Of a stretch of DNA of 64,000 nt, positions 25,113 to 34,310 are shown in pieces (the stretch's first letter is position 1; the number at the start of each line of letters is the position of its first letter). This DNA comes from Paenibacillus allorhizosphaerae. Lineage in GTDB: Bacteria > Bacillota > Bacilli > Paenibacillales > NBRC-103111. The translations under genes were made by a program, and so were the position numbers. Location of the stretch: the NCBI RefSeq assembly GCF_910594985.1, contig NZ_CAJVCE010000004.1, positions 62,001 to 126,000 of the forward strand, in the 5' to 3' direction. Below the pieces are notes generated by a model. The model was not told where the DNA came from and did not search any database. It worked only from the letters and a program-made list of their open reading frames with translations.

Positions 25113-28100
25113 TTATTTCACTTTTACCGATTCTTTACCGAGCAGCCGCTCAATGCTCTCGATCAGTTCTTGCGTAGGATTTACCATATATTTATCGCTA
25201 AGTCCGAGCGAACGCTGCGACTTCTCGTAGTACAGCACGACCGGAAGCGGTCCGCTGTGTCTGCCTATCAACCGCTTGAGCATTTCGAGCACGGCAGGCT
25301 TCTCATGCAGCGGCGAAATTTTGACGTATACGCGTTGGGCACCCGCGGCAGCCGCGGCAGCCGGGGGTGCTGCAGAGACCGGTGGGGAAGCCGGAGCAGA
25401 CGCTCCCCCCGCAGGGATTGCCGAGTGCGGGGCCGGAGCCGCGGCCGGCCTCTCCTTGACCGCTGGCCGGCCGGCTGCCCCTTGCCTGCGCAGTGTCCCC
25501 TGCTTGCCTCCTCCGCCCGTCCCCGTCTTCACCGCTTTCAGCTCCAGATGCGGATCGTTCATCGCAAGCAGTTGATCGGCAAGCAGCTTGTAATCCTCAT
25601 CCCCAAGCTGGAGCTTTGCGATCACCAGCACGGGCTTCCCCTTCTGCACAAGGGGCGCGTACTTTTTCCATACTTCGGGAAACAGCACGACTTCCGTTTT
25701 TCCGACCCGGTCCTCAAGTTCCATAAACGCCATCGGCTGTCCTTTTTTGGTTACGATCGTTTTGCTGGAAAGCACCAGCCCGGCGACCATCACTTCGCTC
25801 CCATCGGGATATTCCTGCAGTTGGTGCAGCGCATCGAGCTCCAGTTTGCGCAGTACCTGCTCATAATCATCCATTGGGCTCCCGGAAATGTACAGTCCGA
25901 GAAGCTCCCGCTCCAGTTCAAGCTGCTGCGTCATCGTAAAGGAAGCAATGTCCGGATACTGCACCTCCCAGTTCGTTTCCTCCACGAATCCGAACCCGTC
26001 GAGCACCAGCTGCAGGTCTTCGCGATCTTTGCGCCACTTGACCGCCGCATCGACGGCGTCCTCCAGCATGGCAAGCAGCTGTGCCCGGTGACCCGGCAGC
26101 GAATCGAGCGCACCGCCTTGAATGAGCGACTCTATCACCCGTTTGTTGCACACCCTCAAGTCGACGCGACGGCAAAAATCGATCAGGCTCGTATATCGGC
26201 CGGAACGACGTTCCGCGATAATCGATTCGATCGCGTGCGTGCCGACGTTCTTGATGGCCGCCAAACCGAAACGGATCGCCGGCGCGCCGTCTTGCTGTTC
26301 CCCCTCCAAATGCGTGAACAGAAAGCCGCTATCGTTCACGTCGGGCGGAAGTACGCGAATACCCATCCGGCGGCATTCATCCACGTACTCGGCTACCTTA
26401 TGGTGGCTGCCCATGACGGCCGTCAGCATGGACGCCATGAAAGGCACCGGATAATGCGTCTTCAGGTAGGCGGTCTGAAACGCCAATACGCCGTAGGCGG
26501 TAGCATGCGCCCGCGGGAAGCCGTAATCCGCAAAGCGGACGATCATGTCGTACACCTTGTTGGCATCCGCTTCCGTGTAGCCTTGGCCAATGCTGCCCTT
26601 AACGAAGTGGGCGCGCTCCTCATCGAGCACCTCCCGCTTCTTCTTGCTGACCGCCCGCCGCAGCAGATCCGCTTCACCGAGACTGAAGCCGGCCATCAGC
26701 GAAGCGATCTGCATGATCTGCTCCTGGTACACGATGATGCCGTACGTATCGCGCAGAATGGGCTCCAGCGCCGGATGCGGGTACTCGACCTGCTCCGCCC
26801 CGTGCTTGTAGCCGATATATTTGGGGATGAACTCCATCGGACCCGGTCGATACAACGCGTTCACCGAAATAATATCCTCGAATCCCGACGGACGAAGCTC
26901 CTTCAATACCCGTTGCATTCCGGGCGATTCAAGCTGAAAGATGCCGGTCGTATCTCCTCGGCTGAGTAGCTCGTAAGTGGCCGGATCGTCCATAGGGATG
27001 CGAGTCCAATCCAGCGTTTCGCCCGACTGCTCGCGAATCCAGTCGAGCGTCCGCTCAATGATCGAGAGGGTGCGCAGCCCGAGAAAATCCATCTTGAGCA
27101 GGCCGATCGACTCCAGATGCTCCATTGCATACTGCGTCAGCGGCGTCTGCTCGGTCCCTTCCTGCAGCGGGACATATTGCGTCAACGGCTCGCGCGAAAT
27201 GATGACGCCCGCCGCATGCGTCGAAGCATGGCGCGGCATTCCCTCCACCTTCATCGCGAGCTCCAGCAGCTCCGCCGTCTTCGGCTGGGCGGCTGCCAGC
27301 GCCTTCAGCTCAGGGCTTGCCTGGAGCGCCTCCGCCAGCGTCATGCCGAGCTGATGCGGGATCAGCTTGGCGGCGCGGTCCACTTCGCTGAACGGGAGGT
27401 TCAGCACCCGTCCCACGTCCCGTACCGCCGCCTTGGCCGCCATCGTTCCGAAGGTGATGATTTGCGCGACCCGATCCCGGCCGTACTTGCCGACGACGTA
27501 GTCAATCACCTCGTCGCGGCGCAGGTCGCTGAAATCGATATCGATATCGGGCATCGACACCCGTTCCGGATTCAAAAACCGCTCGAACAGCAAATTGTAC
27601 CGGATCGGATCGACGTCAGTGATCCGCAGCACATAAGCGACGAGACTGCCCGCCGAGGAACCCCGTCCGGGTCCCGTGGCAATGCCGTGCTCATGGGCGA
27701 AACGGATAAAATCCCACACGATCAGAAAATAATCGGAGTATCCCATCCGCTCAATGACGGACAGCTCGTAATCCAGCCGTTCAAGAACGTCCTTTCGCCA
27801 GCTTTGGTCCTGCCATTCTTTCGACAAGCCGTACCTCCGCTCGGTTCCTTCCCGGCAAAGTTCGGCAAGATACTCCCCTGCCGACAAGCCTTCGGGAATC
27901 GGCTCGAATTGCGGCAAAATCGACCGGCCGAATTCGAGCTCGAGGTTACATTGCTCCGCGATCGCCATCGTATTCGCAAGCGCCTCCGGCACATGCGGAA
28001 ACAAACGGGCCATCTCGTCCGCGCTTTTCAAATATAGCTGCGACGAATGAAACTTGAGCCGCTCCTCGTCGTCGACGGTTTTGCCGGTGCCGATGCAGAT

Positions 28101-28760
28101 CAGTATATCCTGCACCTCATGTTCCGGCTCCCGCACATAATGCACGTCGTTCGTCGCCACAAGCCGGATGCCCGTATCGCGGCTCAGCCGCAGCATGTCC
28201 TGCAATACCTTTTTTTGCTCGGCAAGACCGTGATCCTGCAGCTCCAGAAAAAAATCGTCGCCGAAAATGTCCCGGTATCTTAGCGCAGCAGCTTTCGCCT
28301 CGTCGTACTTGCCGTGCAGCAGGTGCTGGGAAACTTCGCTTCCGAGGCACGAGCTGGTGCAGATCAACCCTTCCGAATACCGGTCCAGCAGCTCCGGGTC
28401 GATCCGCGGCTTGTAGTGGTAACCTTCCAAATGGGCGACGGAGACGAGTTTCATCAAATTTTGATAACCGGTCATATTCTTCGCAAGCAAAATCAAATGA
28501 TAAATCGGCTGCTCCTGCCGCGTTCCCTTTTGCCGGATCGAGCCGGAAGTATAATATACTTCGCAGCCGATAATCGGCTTGATGCCGTGTTCCCTGCAAG
28601 CTTTGTAAAAAGGAATCGCCCCGTACATCACTCCGTGATCCGTCAACGCGAGCGCCTTCATGCCAAGCTTTGCCGCCTGCCGGGCCAAATCGTCGATGCG
28701 CGCGGCGCCGTCAAGTAGGCTGTATTCGCTGTGTACGTGTAAATGAACAAACCCGCTCAT
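25113..28760 (-). CDS. dnaE: DNA polymerase III subunit alpha, DnaE
   Basis: A 1215-residue replicative polymerase of the DnaE type. The PHP domain opens with FVHLHVHSEYSLLDGAARID and ALTDHGVMYG. The palm has the catalytic Asp triplet in MPDIDIDFSD, with GPGRGSSAGSLVAYVL and FERFLNPERVSMPD. HhH and OB domains follow (VMVAGLVLSSKTIVTKKGQP). An Ala/Pro/Gly-rich linker of about 65 residues (roughly 25335-25530) separates the OB fold from the C-terminal domain. The start follows GGGGAGGCGGCCCGT. In Bacillota DnaE extends primers and works together with PolC. Confidence 0.97.
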   Translation of the reverse strand: MSGFVHLHVHSEYSLLDGAARIDDLARQAAKLGMKALALTDHGVMYGAIPFYKACREHGIKPIIGCEVYYTSGSIRQKGTRQEQPIYHLILLAKNMTGYQNLMKLVSVAHLEGYHYKPRIDPELLDRYSEGLICTSSCLGSEVSQHLLHGKYDEAKAAALRYRDIFGDDFFLELQDHGLAEQKKVLQDMLRLSRDTGIRLVATNDVHYVREPEHEVQDILICIGTGKTVDDEERLKFHSSQLYLKSADEMARLFPHVPEALANTMAIAEQCNLELEFGRSILPQFEPIPEGLSAGEYLAELCREGTERRYGLSKEWQDQSWRKDVLERLDYELSVIERMGYSDYFLIVWDFIRFAHEHGIATGPGRGSSAGSLVAYVLRITDVDPIRYNLLFERFLNPERVSMPDIDIDFSDLRRDEVIDYVVGKYGRDRVAQIITFGTMAAKAAVRDVGRVLNLPFSEVDRAAKLIPHQLGMTLAEALQASPELKALAAAQPKTAELLELAMKVEGMPRHASTHAAGVIISREPLTQYVPLQEGTEQTPLTQYAMEHLESIGLLKMDFLGLRTLSIIERTLDWIREQSGETLDWTRIPMDDPATYELLSRGDTTGIFQLESPGMQRVLKELRPSGFEDIISVNALYRPGPMEFIPKYIGYKHGAEQVEYPHPALEPILRDTYGIIVYQEQIMQIASLMAGFSLGEADLLRRAVSKKKREVLDEERAHFVKGSIGQGYTEADANKVYDMIVRFADYGFPRAHATAYGVLAFQTAYLKTHYPVPFMASMLTAVMGSHHKVAEYVDECRRMGIRVLPPDVNDSGFLFTHLEGEQQDGAPAIRFGLAAIKNVGTHAIESIIAERRSGRYTSLIDFCRRVDLRVCNKRVIESLIQGGALDSLPGHRAQLLAMLEDAVDAAVKWRKDREDLQLVLDGFGFVEETNWEVQYPDIASFTMTQQLELERELLGLYISGSPMDDYEQVLRKLELDALHQLQEYPDGSEVMVAGLVLSSKTIVTKKGQPMAFMELEDRVGKTEVVLFPEVWKKYAPLVQKGKPVLVIAKLQLGDEDYKLLADQLLAMNDPHLELKAVKTGTGGGGKQGTLRRQGAAGRPAVKERPAAAPAPHSAIPAGGASAPASPPVSAAPPAAAAAAGAQRVYVKISPLHEKPAVLEMLKRLIGRHSGPLPVVLYYEKSQRSLGLSDKYMVNPTQELIESIERLLGKESVKVK

Positions 28761-28998
28761 ACGGGCCGCCTCCCCTGCCGTAAATTTATTATTATCATTT
28801 TAGCATAATGCGAACAAGTGTGCCATAGAGTAGGTAAGAGAGGACAGGTTATGCGCGGTTTTCCGTCATGCGAACGATAGGGCGCCTATGCGAACAAACT
28901 TCCCCATCCGGAGCATTCGTTGCCACGCATGGCTTGGGACGCTGACAGGCCGCCACGTTGCCGCGCGGTGCTGAAGCAAGTAACGGGAGGGAAATGGA

Positions 28999-29331
28999 AT
29001 GGCCGCTTTCGTATCGAAATGTTTGCTTGACTTTTTCGTGGCGTTCGGTGTCGTGCTCGGAGGGACGATGCTCGCCGGGATCAGCGCCGTATTCACACTC
29101 GAGCCTCCGGTCTACCGCATGACGAGCGTGGCGGAGCAGATCAAAATATGGGCGATGGTGGCGGCGATCGGCGGAACGATTGATCCGATCCGGGCGATCG
29201 AAACGAATTTCATCGAAGGGCATATCTCGCCGGCCATCAAGCAGATCATCTACATCGTCTGCGCCTTCACCGGCGCTCATATGGGCTCCACGCTGATCCA
29301 ATGGATTTGCAAAGGGGGAGCAAATGGGTGA
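28999..29331 (+). CDS. ytrH: sporulation membrane protein YtrH
   Basis: A 110-residue membrane protein of the YtrH family with three hydrophobic segments (LLDFFVAFGVVLGGTMLAG, IWAMVAAIGGTIDPI and IIYIVCAFTGAHMGSTLIQW). In B. subtilis ytrH and ytrI are mother-cell genes next to dnaE and are needed for efficient sporulation. The same divergent arrangement with dnaE is seen here. The start follows GGGAGGGAAATGGA. Its stop overlaps the ytrI start (GTGA). Confidence 0.9.
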   Translation: MAAFVSKCLLDFFVAFGVVLGGTMLAGISAVFTLEPPVYRMTSVAEQIKIWAMVAAIGGTIDPIRAIETNFIEGHISPAIKQIIYIVCAFTGAHMGSTLIQWICKGGANG

Positions 29332-29837
29332 GCACACCTGAAGCTCGGCAACCGGGCGGCTTCCTGCGCTCGGCGGGACTTGTCATCGCGGGAATGGTGA
29401 TCGGCGCGGCCTTGTTTATGAGCGTTTATCAGCATCAGCTCAATTTCATCATCGAGCAGTATCAGGTGCTGCGCTCCGATCTCAATCAATTGCAAAGGGA
29501 AAACACAGATCTGAAAAAGACGAAAAATCAGCAAAATACGATCAACCTGCTGCAAGTGTATGTCGTCCCCGGGGAACATACGGAGCTGGACAAGCTGACG
29601 GACGCGGAGCTTCGACGCCGTATTAACAGCGATTTGCGCGGAGTCATTATCGGCCGCAAAATTTCCGATTTTGCCGAGAATCCGGAAATTTATGAGAAAA
29701 TACTGGTGCAGAAACCGTACTTGGCCGTCATGGATAAAGATTACATGGTGCAGAATGTAAAGTGGATGATCGTCACGCAAACCGAGCTGAAAATATGGGT
29801 AACGGTGAAAGAGTGGAAACGGATTCCGATGTCATAA
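29328..29837 (+). CDS. ytrI: sporulation membrane protein YtrI
   Basis: A 169-residue protein with one N-terminal transmembrane helix (SAGLVIAGMVIGAALFMSVY), a coiled-coil (YQVLRSDLNQLQRENTDLKK) and a C-terminal globular part, the layout of YtrI. A GTG start at 29328 was chosen because GGGGGAG is eight bases ahead and it overlaps the ytrH stop by four bases. It acts with YtrH in the mother cell during sporulation. In B. subtilis nrnA follows; here it does not. Confidence 0.85.
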   Translation: MSTPEARQPGGFLRSAGLVIAGMVIGAALFMSVYQHQLNFIIEQYQVLRSDLNQLQRENTDLKKTKNQQNTINLLQVYVVPGEHTELDKLTDAELRRRINSDLRGVIIGRKISDFAENPEIYEKILVQKPYLAVMDKDYMVQNVKWMIVTQTELKIWVTVKEWKRIPMS

Positions 29838-29966
29838 GCAAAAGAATACGGCGGAAATTCGGTTGATTTTCACACCGAAAATCGCTAAAGTGGAAACAGA
29901 TGACGTCCAAGACGAGATAGCGCATCTCCGGGCGACCCTTTATCTTAAAAGGAAGTGCTTGTTTCC

Positions 29967-30260
29967 ATGCTTGAAACGATTCAAATCGTGCTCAGCGTAC
30001 TGATTGTGATTTGCCTACTCTTCACCGTTTATTACAGCTTCCGTTACCGACGGGGACAGGATGCCAGACTTCGCGGCTTGTTCGCCTCGCGGATGAATAT
30101 CGCCATGGGATTGATGCTGACGGTGATCGCCGTTTCCCAGCTGTTCTTTTTCACCGACTCGGTAACGCGCCGAATCTTCGGGACCGTCTGCTTGCTGCTC
30201 GGCCTTTTCAATTTATTTGCAGGGATCCGCAACCACATCCATTTCAGCCGTCAAAACTAA
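29967..30260 (+). CDS. ytpI: YtpI family membrane protein
   Basis: A 97-residue protein with three predicted transmembrane helices (IQIVLSVLIVICLLFTVYYS, MGLMLTVIAVSQLFFF, IFGTVCLLLGLFNLFAGI) separated by a basic loop. It matches the YtpI group in length, helix spacing and its place near ytrHI and ytoI. The ATG at 29967 fits the AAAAGGAAG site; a GTG at 29955 would be too close. Function unknown. Confidence 0.75.
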   Translation: MLETIQIVLSVLIVICLLFTVYYSFRYRRGQDARLRGLFASRMNIAMGLMLTVIAVSQLFFFTDSVTRRIFGTVCLLLGLFNLFAGIRNHIHFSRQN

Positions 30261-30412
30261 CGGCGCTTTCGCTTGACCGCTTTTTTGGCGCATGTTCGGC
30301 CTGTTGCCCAGGTTCGCTTGACTGTCGTTTGGAGTAAACGGTCTGATCCAATAATGGCTTTACTGCCATTTGCGGATACGGCCTGATCACACGAATCAAG
30401 ATTGGAGTTAGG

Positions 30413-30439
30413 AGTTCTGCCCGAGGGCAGAGCTTTTTT
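30413..30439 (+). terminator. Rho-independent terminator
   Basis: TTCTGCCC / GGGCAGAG stem with a GA loop, followed by six T. It is about 150 bases downstream of the ytpI stop on the plus strand. Confidence 0.75.
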
Positions 30440-30709
30440 CATTTCATGCAGGAATAGGACATACACAACAATTCGTTGCCCAAAATTTACTTTCCCAGCT
30501 CAGTCAGACGGTAAAGAGCCCTATAGTAGGCTAATGCCAATTATTCAAACGGATCGTCCTCTGAATAATTCGGCTAGCCCAACTATTGAGTTTAAATCCC
30601 TTTTTACGGGTAAAATTAGTGCGAATATGGCGACTATATATTGGATTGATCCAAATAATTTGGGTCCATTAATTCCGTTGAGCCGTTTTGCGCGAGCATT
30701 GCCTCTACT
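30440..30709. other. AT-rich intergenic stretch with two small hairpins
   Basis: No convincing gene. Two hairpins are visible: AGCC/GGCT at 30517-30532, and a 9-bp AATTATTCA/TGAATAATT stem at 30539-30570. The region is clearly richer in A and T than its neighbours and lies between convergent genes. An open frame across it (30402-30770) has no ribosome site and no family resemblance. Confidence 0.4.
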
Positions 30710-32059
30710 CTACCCCTGCTCGATCACCTGCGCCGTTAACATGGATTTCGCCACCATGGATGCACCATGAAAAATTTCGACATCCGTCTTGGCGAATTTG
30801 CGGCTGACTTCGATAATTTTCGCGCGAATCTCGACTTCGCTGTCGATTTGGACGGGCTTGACGAAATACGACGACATGTTGTCGAGCACCAGGTCGCCCT
30901 TTTTCACATCCTGCACGGCGTGATAAGCCGCCTGCGTCATCAGCACCGTGAGCACGCCTTCGGATACGGTGCCGAGCCGGTTCGTCATCTGAGGCGTAAT
31001 CGTTCCGCGAAACACGGTATGCTCCGACGACTTGTCCTTGACTTCCGCGAAGCCGGACCAGATCAAATCCTCGAACGTTTCTCCATGCTGCGGCTGGCGC
31101 TGAATATGCTGCATCGCCTTCAGCACGTCCTTGCGCGAAATGACCGCCGTCACCTTGCGGTTCATATCGATGATCGGCAGCAGCTCGATGCCTTCCCACA
31201 CCATCATATGGGCCGCCGAGGCTACGGATGTGCTGGGGCCGGCCGTGACAGGTCCCCGCGTCATCAGCTTATCGATCGTCTGCTGCGGTTCCGCGCCGAT
31301 CAAATCTTTCGAGGTGATCATGCCGATGACGCGGTTCCATTCGTCGACGACCGGGAAGCGGCTGTGGCCGGTTTCCTCATGCAGCCGCTGCCAATCTTTC
31401 AGCGTATGGTTCGCCTTCAGCGAATACACCTGCATTTGCTTCGGAATGATGTCCTCGATGAGCAATATTTTTTTCTTGATCAGCCGGTCGTAGATCGCGC
31501 GGTTGATCATGGAGGCGACCGTGAACGTATCGTAGCTGCTCGAAATGATCGGAAGCTCCAATTGATCGGCGAGTCTGCGCACCTCTTCGCTCGTACCGAA
31601 TCCGCCGGTAATCAGCACCCCCGCGCCATGCTCAAGCGCGCCGCTGTGCGCCTTGCTGCGGTTACCGACGATCAGCAGGCTGCCCGGATCGATGTAGCGC
31701 ATCATGGCGTCTTCCTCCATCGCGCCGATCACGAATTTGTGCAGCGTCTTCTCCAGTCCCGTCCGGCCGCCTAGCACTTCGCCATCGACCATGTTGACCA
31801 CTTCAGCGAACGTCAGCTTATCGAGCTGATCGCGCAGCTTCTTCTCTACGCGTACGGTGCCCACCCGCTCTTTCGTCGCGACAAGCCCGAGCGTATCGGC
31901 TTCTTTAATGGCGCGGTAAGCGGTGCCTTCGCTGACAGCGAGCGCGCCCGCAATTTTGCGCACGGAAATTTTGCTGCCCGGGGTTAGGCCCTCGATATAT
32001 TTAATAATTTGTTCATGCTTGGTCGAAGCCTCTTGCATTCCGTATTCCGTATCATCCAT
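30710..32059 (-). CDS. ytoI: YtoI-like HTH/DRTGG/CBS/hotdog protein
   Basis: A 449-residue multidomain protein. It has an N-terminal winged-helix segment (KISVRKIAGALAVSEGTAYR), a DRTGG domain (about 75-190), a pair of CBS domains (about 200-315: SRFPVVDEWNRVIGMITSKD and LLPIIDMNRKVTAVISRKDV) and a C-terminal hotdog domain related to acyl-CoA thioesterases (YHAVQDVKKGDLVLDNMSS). This order is that of B. subtilis YtoI (439 residues). CBS and DRTGG modules usually bind adenine nucleotides. The physiological role is not known. Confidence 0.9.
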   Translation of the reverse strand: MDDTEYGMQEASTKHEQIIKYIEGLTPGSKISVRKIAGALAVSEGTAYRAIKEADTLGLVATKERVGTVRVEKKLRDQLDKLTFAEVVNMVDGEVLGGRTGLEKTLHKFVIGAMEEDAMMRYIDPGSLLIVGNRSKAHSGALEHGAGVLITGGFGTSEEVRRLADQLELPIISSSYDTFTVASMINRAIYDRLIKKKILLIEDIIPKQMQVYSLKANHTLKDWQRLHEETGHSRFPVVDEWNRVIGMITSKDLIGAEPQQTIDKLMTRGPVTAGPSTSVASAAHMMVWEGIELLPIIDMNRKVTAVISRKDVLKAMQHIQRQPQHGETFEDLIWSGFAEVKDKSSEHTVFRGTITPQMTNRLGTVSEGVLTVLMTQAAYHAVQDVKKGDLVLDNMSSYFVKPVQIDSEVEIRAKIIEVSRKFAKTDVEIFHGASMVAKSMLTAQVIEQG

Positions 32060-32207
32060 CTGTTTATCATTCCTGTCTGATCTGTATTAATCTGTACTAC
32101 TATTATATCGCTTGGCGAAAAAAAAGACAGTACATCGAACAAGATCCGGCGGGAAGGTGCATATAAATCAAAAGAAACAATCATACGGAGGAGGTTATCA
32201 ACCTATC

Positions 32208-32534
32208 ATGCTGCAAAATCCATATGAAGGGCAAATGCAGAACGTCTACGAGTTGGAAGCCGGCGCAGCAGACTTGCTGCATAAGTGCAGGGAAAAAATC
32301 CACGCCATCTGTGCCGAGCACATGCACAAACCGATCAGAGTACAGACGCTTCACGGCCAGACGCATGACGGAATCCTGGTTCACATTGACGCTTATCACA
32401 TTTACTTGCAAATGCTGCCGGGACACAGCCGCGCGCTGCTGCCCTATGCTTACCCGGGATTTAATCCGTATTACAGCAACGTCATTTTGCCGCTGGCGCT
32501 GTTCGACTTGCTGACCATCGCGCTTCTGGTGTAA
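32208..32534 (+). CDS. conserved hypothetical protein, Sm/SH3-like pattern
   Basis: A 108-residue protein. The centre (KPIRVQTLHGQTHDGILVHI, then DAYHIYLQM) has the strand pattern of a small Sm- or SH3-like barrel. The C-terminus is aromatic- and proline-rich, then hydrophobic (VILPLALFDLLTIALLV). The ATG at 32208 has GGAGGAGGTT upstream. The frame stays open back to a TTG at 32112 with a basic N-terminus, so a longer 140-residue form is possible. Similar proteins occur in spore formers but no function can be assigned. Confidence 0.65.
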   Translation: MLQNPYEGQMQNVYELEAGAADLLHKCREKIHAICAEHMHKPIRVQTLHGQTHDGILVHIDAYHIYLQMLPGHSRALLPYAYPGFNPYYSNVILPLALFDLLTIALLV

Positions 32535-32762
32535 GCGGCATTGGGAAACGCGTAGATCCGCAGCGCCATGCGACGCAGAAACGCGGCACGCGATCGCGCA
32601 AGGGCAAACCTTCCAGTGGGGGGATAGCACGGTTTGTCATGTTGTTCAAATGAGGCATCAGCATGAAAGCCGCAATCAAGCACAATCATGTGGACCAGAA
32701 AGCCGCAATTTGTTGCAACTACCGCAAGAACCCGCAATTTGCACAGGGTCATCGCGAACGAA

Positions 32763-32794
32763 AGCCCGCAGGCCGGTTTCGGCTGCTGCGGGCT
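32763..32794. terminator. bidirectional terminator
   Basis: AGCCCGCAG / CTGCGGGCT with an inner GCCG/CGGC stem, flanked by CTTTT on the plus strand and TTTC on the minus strand, between convergent genes. Confidence 0.75.
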
Positions 32795-32811
32795 CTTTTA
32801 TTGGAACACCA

Positions 32812-33090
32812 TCATTTTTTCATCTGCAGCAATCTGCGTTTCCCTTGTACTGCCTGCTCCAGCTGCCATCGCTTCATCCGCTTAATCTTGACCAGCTCCC
32901 GCTTCGTTTCTTGTTCCACGCCGAGCAGCTCATGCAAATGCGCCGCCACCACCAGCAGAGCAAAAGCGATCCAGGCAAGGCCGAACACGGTAGGCAGCGT
33001 AAGACCTCCGCTCAGATCGATTCGAGGAACCGCATATAGGATCATGCCGAGCGCAATCGCCATGTACACCAAATTTTTTTTCCCTTTCAT
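32812..33090 (-). CDS. small membrane protein
   Basis: A 92-residue protein with two transmembrane helices (NLVYMAIALGMILYAV and LPTVFGLAWIAFALLVVAAH), then a charged helical tail rich in Lys and Arg. The start at 33090 follows GAGGAGGAGCAGGG. Family and function were not recognised. It is co-oriented with the acyltransferase gene upstream. Confidence 0.65.
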   Translation of the reverse strand: MKGKKNLVYMAIALGMILYAVPRIDLSGGLTLPTVFGLAWIAFALLVVAAHLHELLGVEQETKRELVKIKRMKRWQLEQAVQGKRRLLQMKK

Positions 33091-33166
33091 CCCTGCTCCT
33101 CCTCTCGCACAACTTGTACGATACATTGTATGAGAGGTATGGATGAAATAGCACCGCTATCCGCTA

Positions 33167-34279
33167 TTAACCTCGTCCGGATGAAACAGCGGCTTTCTTC
33201 TTAGGTCTGCGCAGCAGACGGACCGCTTTGCCGTAAACGAAAGACAGCGCCCATGGTAGCAGCAAACTTACCGCAAAGGCTATGCCTGTATTCGCATGGT
33301 ATGCCCCAATATCATTCGGATCGGCAGGAACATGAACGCGCCAATACGTAAGTACCGCCGGATGAACGAGATAGACTCCGAACGAAACGGCTCCGAGCGA
33401 TAGCAATATGCCAGCCAGCCATTTGGCCCGCTCCAGCATCCGTCTTCCCGCCCAGATGAACGTCATGCAGGCAAATGCGGCATAAGCGAAAAACAATATC
33501 GTATACAAACTGCCTTCCATTAAAAACGGAGCGCGATCTTCAAGCAGGAACAGCCCGACGAAGCTACAGCCGAGCAATACGGTGAGCAGCAGCACGCCCG
33601 GGAAGCTGCGTCCGGCCCAGGCGATGAACGCTTCGTAATGTAGGCCGATCCATCCGCCCAGCGTGAACACGCTGAAGTAATTGATGCAGAGCGAAGCCAA
33701 ATTCGGAATCGGCTCCACCCAGTGGTTGTAGCTGTAGCTGAGGGCGTGAATCAGCAGCCCGAGCCACAGCAGCCCCGTACGGCGAAACCACCCCCCGCTA
33801 CCGCAAAGCCACATCAGGAGCGGAAATAGCAAGTAAAACTGAACGATGATGACCATAAAATACAAATGGTACGACGCGTCGGCCCACGGCAGCAGCTCGG
33901 CAAATTCCCCCCAATCCAGATGCAGACGGCTTCGATCGAACATCCACTGATCGTATAAATAATAGAAAAACGACCAGAACACATATGGGAACAAAACCTG
34001 CCTGATGCGTTTCATATAAAAATATCCCGCCTGCCTCCGGCTCCAATCCCCGTCATAGCGGTAAAACAAGACGAGTCCGCTCACCATAATAAACATGGGA
34101 ACGGCAAAATTGCACAGTTTGTTGATGGTCAAGTACATCAACTGCGGCCCGCTTCCGAACGGAAGCTGTACGGTCGCTTCGGACGTAGCATGAATGGCGA
34201 CTACCGCCAGGATCGCAATCGCCCGTACGATATCCAGTTCCATCAGCTTGGGCTTCGATTTTTTTGCAGCCACCGCCAT
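33167..34279 (-). CDS. acyltransferase 3 family membrane protein
   Basis: A 370-residue membrane-bound O-acyltransferase (OafA/YrhL, acyltransferase 3 family) with about ten transmembrane helices. The N-terminal family motif MELDIVRAIAILAVVAIHAT, with the conserved His, is present, as is FAVPMFIMVSGLVLF. Such enzymes acylate surface polysaccharides or other envelope glycans. The start at 34279 follows AAGGGAGGAAGCGCT; an ATG at 34303 has no ribosome site. It lies 31 bases downstream of the gerAC-like gene. Confidence 0.85.
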   Translation of the reverse strand: MAVAAKKSKPKLMELDIVRAIAILAVVAIHATSEATVQLPFGSGPQLMYLTINKLCNFAVPMFIMVSGLVLFYRYDGDWSRRQAGYFYMKRIRQVLFPYVFWSFFYYLYDQWMFDRSRLHLDWGEFAELLPWADASYHLYFMVIIVQFYLLFPLLMWLCGSGGWFRRTGLLWLGLLIHALSYSYNHWVEPIPNLASLCINYFSVFTLGGWIGLHYEAFIAWAGRSFPGVLLLTVLLGCSFVGLFLLEDRAPFLMEGSLYTILFFAYAAFACMTFIWAGRRMLERAKWLAGILLSLGAVSFGVYLVHPAVLTYWRVHVPADPNDIGAYHANTGIAFAVSLLLPWALSFVYGKAVRLLRRPKKKAAVSSGRG

Positions 34280-34310
34280 AGCGCTTCCTCCCTTCACTGC
34301 CATCGGAATG

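Noticed and set aside
25095-26969. 624-codon plus-strand open frame
   Set aside because: It is antisense to dnaE and has no recognisable domain. It is a by-product of third-position GC bias in dnaE.
28761-28998. Sigma-E promoter before ytrH
   Set aside because: Expected from B. subtilis, but no sequence close to both the -35 and -10 consensus was found, so none is annotated.
30402-30770. 122-codon plus-strand open frame near ytoI
   Set aside because: No ribosome site, it runs through a terminator and overlaps the end of ytoI. No family resemblance was seen.
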